Shown in pieces: positions 60,569 to 64,000 of a DNA stretch of 64,000 bases (its first letter is position 1; each line of letters opens with the position of its first letter). The stretch is from Vulcanisaeta souniana JCM 11219. Lineage in GTDB: Archaea; Thermoproteota; Thermoprotei; Thermoproteales; Thermocladiaceae. The translations under genes and the position numbers were made by a program. Under the pieces are notes generated by a model. It had not been told where the DNA came from, did not search any database, and saw only the letters and a program-made list of their open reading frames with translations. Location of the stretch: the NCBI RefSeq assembly GCF_026000775.1, contig NZ_AP026830.1, positions 1,573,056-1,637,055 of the forward strand. Direction: 5' to 3'.

Positions 60569-61023
60569 TGCAGCCCCATGTCCGCGGGTTCGATGATGAG
60601 CTGTGCATAGTCTTTGGGGACTGTGGGAGGAGTGGGTGGAGCCTCTACAATGAGTTATTGAATGAGTATGAGAGCCGAGCACCCATTATACTGGGGGTTG
60701 ATAGTTATGCCACGATAACCCACGTCTGGCTGCTGGTTAGGTCGGTCAGTGGTTTCGGATTGAGCCTTGTCTTTGTCTCTGACTATGACGTGAGGCGAAG
60801 CCCTGAGAAGTACATACACAGGGCATTACATGACTTCGCCCTGGCCCACTGCTCCCTGGCAATCCTGGGGCAGCCGCATTGCGGGGTGTTTCTGGACTTC
60901 TTTGATAGTGACGATATGAGGAGGCTGTACGAGGATGTTGGTGATTACGTGTTCAAGTACCTGATGCGTCACATTAGGGAAGCACTCGTGCAGTACCTCG
61001 GCTCGGGGATTGGGAGGGGGTGA
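60568..61023 (+). CDS. Hypothetical protein, second gene of the replication-like operon
   Basis: The 151-residue protein begins at ATG 60568 inside the stop of the first gene and ends inside the start of the third. It shows 'FDDELCIVFGDCGRSGWSLYNELLNE', hydrophobic strands 'APIILGVDSYATITHVWLLVR' and 'GLSLVFVSDYDVRRSP', and a helical tail 'YEDVGDYVFKYLMRHIREAL'. An alpha/beta fold is likely. No family is recognised. Gene order and overlaps imply that it is produced with the ATPase in fixed ratio, so it could be a partner or loader. Confidence 0.5.
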   Translation: MQPHVRGFDDELCIVFGDCGRSGWSLYNELLNEYESRAPIILGVDSYATITHVWLLVRSVSGFGLSLVFVSDYDVRRSPEKYIHRALHDFALAHCSLAILGQPHCGVFLDFFDSDDMRRLYEDVGDYVFKYLMRHIREALVQYLGSGIGRG

Positions 61024-61025
61024 GC

Positions 61026-63575
61026 ATGTCATCGCTGGCCACTGGCAATGAGGGGAGGAATATTGAGGAGGCCGCTGGTAGTGCCGAGGAGGCCTTCAAT
61101 GCCCTGTGGCCTAACACCCTGAGTGAGGAGGAGCAGAGGTTCATTGTGGCGCTCGTGGATGAGTACATGAGTAGGCGCGGTGTTAATGATGCCGTGAGGG
61201 GTTACGTAATAGGCGAGTTCATTAACGCCTACGTGCTCCTGAGGACTCTCGACGCTAAGCGGGCGCCCGGCGTCAAGTTCTCGGTTTTCGTTGAGGTTGC
61301 CAGGGCGATGAATGCGCTGTGGAGCTTCGTTGATAGGCAGGGGCATGAGTCCTACGCCGTAGTGAGGGGTGAGGATGACGTGCTGTACCTGGTCGAGTTT
61401 AGGGAGAGGACGTTCACTATCGAGGGTATCGTCAACCCAGTTACAGAGGACTGCGCAGTCAGTGGTGTCTCGAAGAGGGGGAAGAGGTATTACACGAGGC
61501 TTCGCTGCCTCGTTGTTGACGCGGTCTATAGGCTGAATAACCTGGTCGACGTAATGCGCGTTAATGATACGGTGCTCCACGCCAACTTCTACGTTGCCAG
61601 GGTTAGGAATGGGGTTAATACCGAGGTCTACGTATTCGACCACTCAAGCACTGCATTCACCGAGGGCCTGCTAAGCATTGGCGTTGCCGCTAGGCGCGAC
61701 GTCATTGATAAGCTACGCACGGCGCTGGCGGCGAGGAGCAGCGCGGTGTTTCACTTCACGACGGGCTTCATATACGACCCTGCGAGGAACGCGATATACT
61801 GGGAGCCGGGCTACGCGGGTATTGAGGTTAGGCAGGCGGGTAGGGACGAGGTCGTCACCGAGCTTATGAGGTTCAGGGGGGTACTCGACACCGTAAAGGG
61901 CGGCTTCCGTGACCCGGCAACGCCGATGCAGGTAATCGGCCTTTACTACGCGTACTCGTTTTACCAGGCGTATAGGTACTTGCTCGGGAATGCCGACACC
62001 CCGGTACCGCTCATCTTTGGGTACCCGAACCTGAATAAGACGACGGTACTAAATGCGTTGAGGAGGACGCTAAACATTGGGGATGCACCAATCACCCTCT
62101 CCACGGAGGGCGCCGCCATCACTCTATCGCCCCAGCGTCTTATCGCAGCCATGACCGAGACCACGCTACCGCTGATCCTCGATGACGTAACGATTAACGA
62201 CAGGGTGGTCGAATTAATACTGCAGCTGGGCGCGGCGGGTGGTGACTCGGTTTCTCTACCGCGCGCTAGGCAGTACGGGCCTGGCCTTAGGGAGAGGCTC
62301 CCCATCGTGAGGATGGGCTTCTTCATATTGAATGCGGACTCCGTGAATGATGTTTATGGGGGCGTGATTGACGTGCTCAGGGAGAGGGGCAGGGGGAGGG
62401 TAGGTAAGGCGGTCCTCATGGCGATTCTGGAGAGGAGGTTGCTCCCACTTGACTTTAATAGGGCGGGGTCCACAAGCATTGAGCTGAGGAGGTCCCTCCA
62501 GAGCGTGGAGTTGCCCAACATGTTGCTGGTCCTAAACCACGTGGTCGCTAACTACCCGGGCGTGTTGATTAGGTTGATGAGGCAGGAGGTGGATGAGGTT
62601 AAGGACAAGTACCTCAACTTCCTGTGGTTCACCTACCTATTCTGGAGGTTCATTCATGGGGAGTTCGGTGTGGACCTTAGCGACCTTGTCGACGCAATGA
62701 GGAGGTTGGCTGAGGAGCGTGAGGAGGCCGGTAGGTATAGGGTGATTGTTATGGGGGAGGAGATTGAGGAGGGCATAAGGAGGGAGGATGCGGAGAGGGT
62801 TAGGGCCACATTCGAGACCTGGATCGAAGACTTAAACATACAGGCTGAGACGGCTAGCGAGAGGCTCACGGCGCTGGTCAGGAATGCCGATAGGGCGAGG
62901 GTTGTATTCGCCCAGCCAAGGTGGAGTAATGAGTCCATTGAGAATGCGAGTCGCATTGTGAATTTGATTTGTGAGAATGAGGATGCGATGAGCGCGGACG
63001 GCACGATTGACCCCAATAATTGTAATAGGAGGAGCACAATATTCGATGATGAATTCATTAAGGTCGTGAATGAACTGCTCAGGCAGAATAAGACCGTCGT
63101 TTACTTGCTCGACCATGCATTCGCAAGTAGGAGCAACAGGAACGGCATTGGTGTACCAAGGACACTAATGGGTAGGCAAAGAACGCGGGTGGGTAATGAC
63201 CACGGCTTCAGACTCACACTTGATGAGTTACTTTCAATCCTATTTAACATTGACGTAGAACATGAACAAGGTTCGGAAAACCCCGGGGATAAATTGAATA
63301 CCGCAAACACCTACACACCTACCAGTACAGGGGCTATAGAGGGGAGTAGTTCTTCCGGGGGTGAAGAGGGGGTAAGACTTTCAATTCCCAATGAGCAGAC
63401 GAATAAGGTAGAGACTACCAATATAGGCGCGGGGCAGGTAGGTGAAGTAGGTACAGCGGTATCTAGTTCTACCCCGGGGTCTTCTGAAAAGGTTTCAGAT
63501 AAAATAGGGGTTGAAGGTAGTGGCGAGAAACTGAGAGTGAAGGTGAGGTGGGGTGATATCAAGGGCAGGCTCTAG
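61026..63575 (+). CDS. Large ATPase, candidate SF3-like/D5-type replicative helicase
   Basis: The 849-residue protein (ATG 61026; GTG 61020 also possible) has a 300-residue N-terminal part of unknown type, then 'PVPLIFGYPNLNKTTVLNALRR', where residues 332-340 GYPNLNKTT occupy the P-loop but with Asn for the second Gly; Walker B 'LPLILDDVTIND' (about 381-392) and a sensor-like 'RMGFFILNADSVNDVYG'. The layout resembles phage/plasmid D5 or DUF927-type helicases. A helical region follows, and the last ~100 residues are Ser/Gly/Thr-rich and probably disordered. It is followed four bases later by a primase-like gene. Function is inferred; G+C is visibly higher than in the flanking genome. Confidence 0.65.
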   Translation: MSSLATGNEGRNIEEAAGSAEEAFNALWPNTLSEEEQRFIVALVDEYMSRRGVNDAVRGYVIGEFINAYVLLRTLDAKRAPGVKFSVFVEVARAMNALWSFVDRQGHESYAVVRGEDDVLYLVEFRERTFTIEGIVNPVTEDCAVSGVSKRGKRYYTRLRCLVVDAVYRLNNLVDVMRVNDTVLHANFYVARVRNGVNTEVYVFDHSSTAFTEGLLSIGVAARRDVIDKLRTALAARSSAVFHFTTGFIYDPARNAIYWEPGYAGIEVRQAGRDEVVTELMRFRGVLDTVKGGFRDPATPMQVIGLYYAYSFYQAYRYLLGNADTPVPLIFGYPNLNKTTVLNALRRTLNIGDAPITLSTEGAAITLSPQRLIAAMTETTLPLILDDVTINDRVVELILQLGAAGGDSVSLPRARQYGPGLRERLPIVRMGFFILNADSVNDVYGGVIDVLRERGRGRVGKAVLMAILERRLLPLDFNRAGSTSIELRRSLQSVELPNMLLVLNHVVANYPGVLIRLMRQEVDEVKDKYLNFLWFTYLFWRFIHGEFGVDLSDLVDAMRRLAEEREEAGRYRVIVMGEEIEEGIRREDAERVRATFETWIEDLNIQAETASERLTALVRNADRARVVFAQPRWSNESIENASRIVNLICENEDAMSADGTIDPNNCNRRSTIFDDEFIKVVNELLRQNKTVVYLLDHAFASRSNRNGIGVPRTLMGRQRTRVGNDHGFRLTLDELLSILFNIDVEHEQGSENPGDKLNTANTYTPTSTGAIEGSSSSGGEEGVRLSIPNEQTNKVETTNIGAGQVGEVGTAVSSSTPGSSEKVSDKIGVEGSGEKLRVKVRWGDIKGRL

Positions 63576-63579
63576 GGGA

Positions 63580-64000
63580 GTGAATATTGACGTGGCCAGG
63601 GAGTTCCTGGACTCACTGACCTGGGGCTTTAGGCGCTATAACTACTGGGCCGGCAATACGTGGTTGACTGGTAAATTGCCAGTGAGTAAGGATGATGCGC
63701 TCAAGCTAATCGGGAGTGGCGACATAATCGGTGTTTGGCAGTGCTACTCCTTCAATGTTGATGAGGACTGCGTGTTTAGGGACGCCGTGGTGTTCGAGGT
63801 AGACATTTACGAGTGCGAGGACGTGGACGACAAGCTTGAGTGTGTCGTTGAGTGGGCCAGGTCAAGGGCCAGCGAGCTTAGGCCAATACTCAATTTAATG
63901 CCGGTTATTTGGTGGAATGGGAATAAGTCCCTCTATTTCATTAACTACCTCCTTGAGCCTGTTGTTGCCGAGGCACGGTTAAGGAAGGCTTGGGAGAGGA
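63580..64000 (+). CDS. Primase-like protein (AEP superfamily), truncated by window end
   Basis: From GTG 63580, four bases after the ATPase stop and with an AGGGGAG ribosome-binding site just before it, 140 codons are visible. The segment 'FRDAVVFEVDIYECEDVDD' (Glu73-x-Asp75) and 'VIWWNGNKSLYFINYLLEP' resemble the catalytic E/DxD strand and the 'nGnrslHf' turn of archaeo-eukaryotic primases such as PriS or plasmid primase-polymerases. The second catalytic Asp and zinc site would lie beyond the window. Context with a helicase-like ATPase supports a plasmid- or virus-type replication module. The call is tentative. Confidence 0.5.
   Translation, partial: MNIDVAREFLDSLTWGFRRYNYWAGNTWLTGKLPVSKDDALKLIGSGDIIGVWQCYSFNVDEDCVFRDAVVFEVDIYECEDVDDKLECVVEWARSRASELRPILNLMPVIWWNGNKSLYFINYLLEPVVAEARLRKAWER

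Overview
The window looks like chromosomal DNA of a hyperthermophilic archaeon of the order Thermoproteales, probably the Vulcanisaeta/Caldivirga branch. The evidence is archaeal-type rpsC, L29, RNase P Rpp29, L31e and A-type ATPase genes, an overlapping fba-pfp glycolytic pair as known from Thermoproteus tenax, two of three tRNA genes with tiny introns at non-canonical positions, several TnpB-type insertion sequences, PaREP1-like remnants, and many genes whose TATA box lies about 26 bases before the start codon (leaderless transcripts). The genus is an inference; no rRNA is present.

Layout. 1-4.7 kb: two Zn-ribbon/OB-fold (DUF35) proteins, then rpsC, rpl29, rnp1, atpE and atpA in one direction. 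4.7-12.2 kb: a wHTH regulator, cysS, a GH15 glucoamylase-like enzyme, convergent pfp and fba, a creatininase-family protein, an intron-bearing tRNA-Gly and a DUF309 protein. 12.4-13.9 kb: a two-subunit UxaA-type sugar-acid dehydratase. 13.9-15.7 kb: an aspartic-protease-like gene cut by a decayed TnpB element whose two ends are inverted copies of one structured sequence. 15.7-27.4 kb: a sugar catabolism region (hydroxyacid dehydrogenase, a sugar ABC transporter of the ribose type, sugar isomerase-like protein, glucose/pentose dehydrogenase, lactonase, 2,5-dioxopentanoate dehydrogenase and 2-keto-3-deoxy-arabinonate dehydratase) that together read as an oxidative (Weimberg-type) pentose route. 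Two ABC ATPase genes here share an inverted repeat of 408 bases. 27.4-28.3 kb: an internally deleted TnpB element that interrupts a gene after 18 codons.

28.5-38.4 kb holds housekeeping genes: a membrane-anchored double AAA ATPase, L31e, THUMP protein, a 30-residue Glu/Trp peptide, nicotinate phosphoribosyltransferase, a Cgi121-like protein, a MoaD-like protein, an O6-alkylguanine-DNA alkyltransferase, a SAM hydrolase and an MBL nuclease. 38.5-45.2 kb is accessory DNA with a frameshifted membrane protein, a nuclease-like protein, small membrane proteins, a secreted phospholipase-D-like protein, two tRNAs and orphan genes. 45.2-57.7 kb carries an aminotransferase, cupin, beta-lactamase-like hydrolase, MBL hydrolase, two permeases, a TnpB-like protein lacking expected catalytic/zinc residues, an MFS transporter, a P-loop kinase and a glycosyltransferase.

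From about 58 kb the sequence becomes a mobile-element zone: an AAA ATPase broken by one stop codon, a decayed PaREP1-like gene, then a tightly packed operon of two orphan proteins, an SF3-like ATPase with an atypical P-loop and the beginning of an archaeo-eukaryotic-primase-like protein that runs off the window. This four-gene replication-like module is the strongest candidate for an undescribed system.
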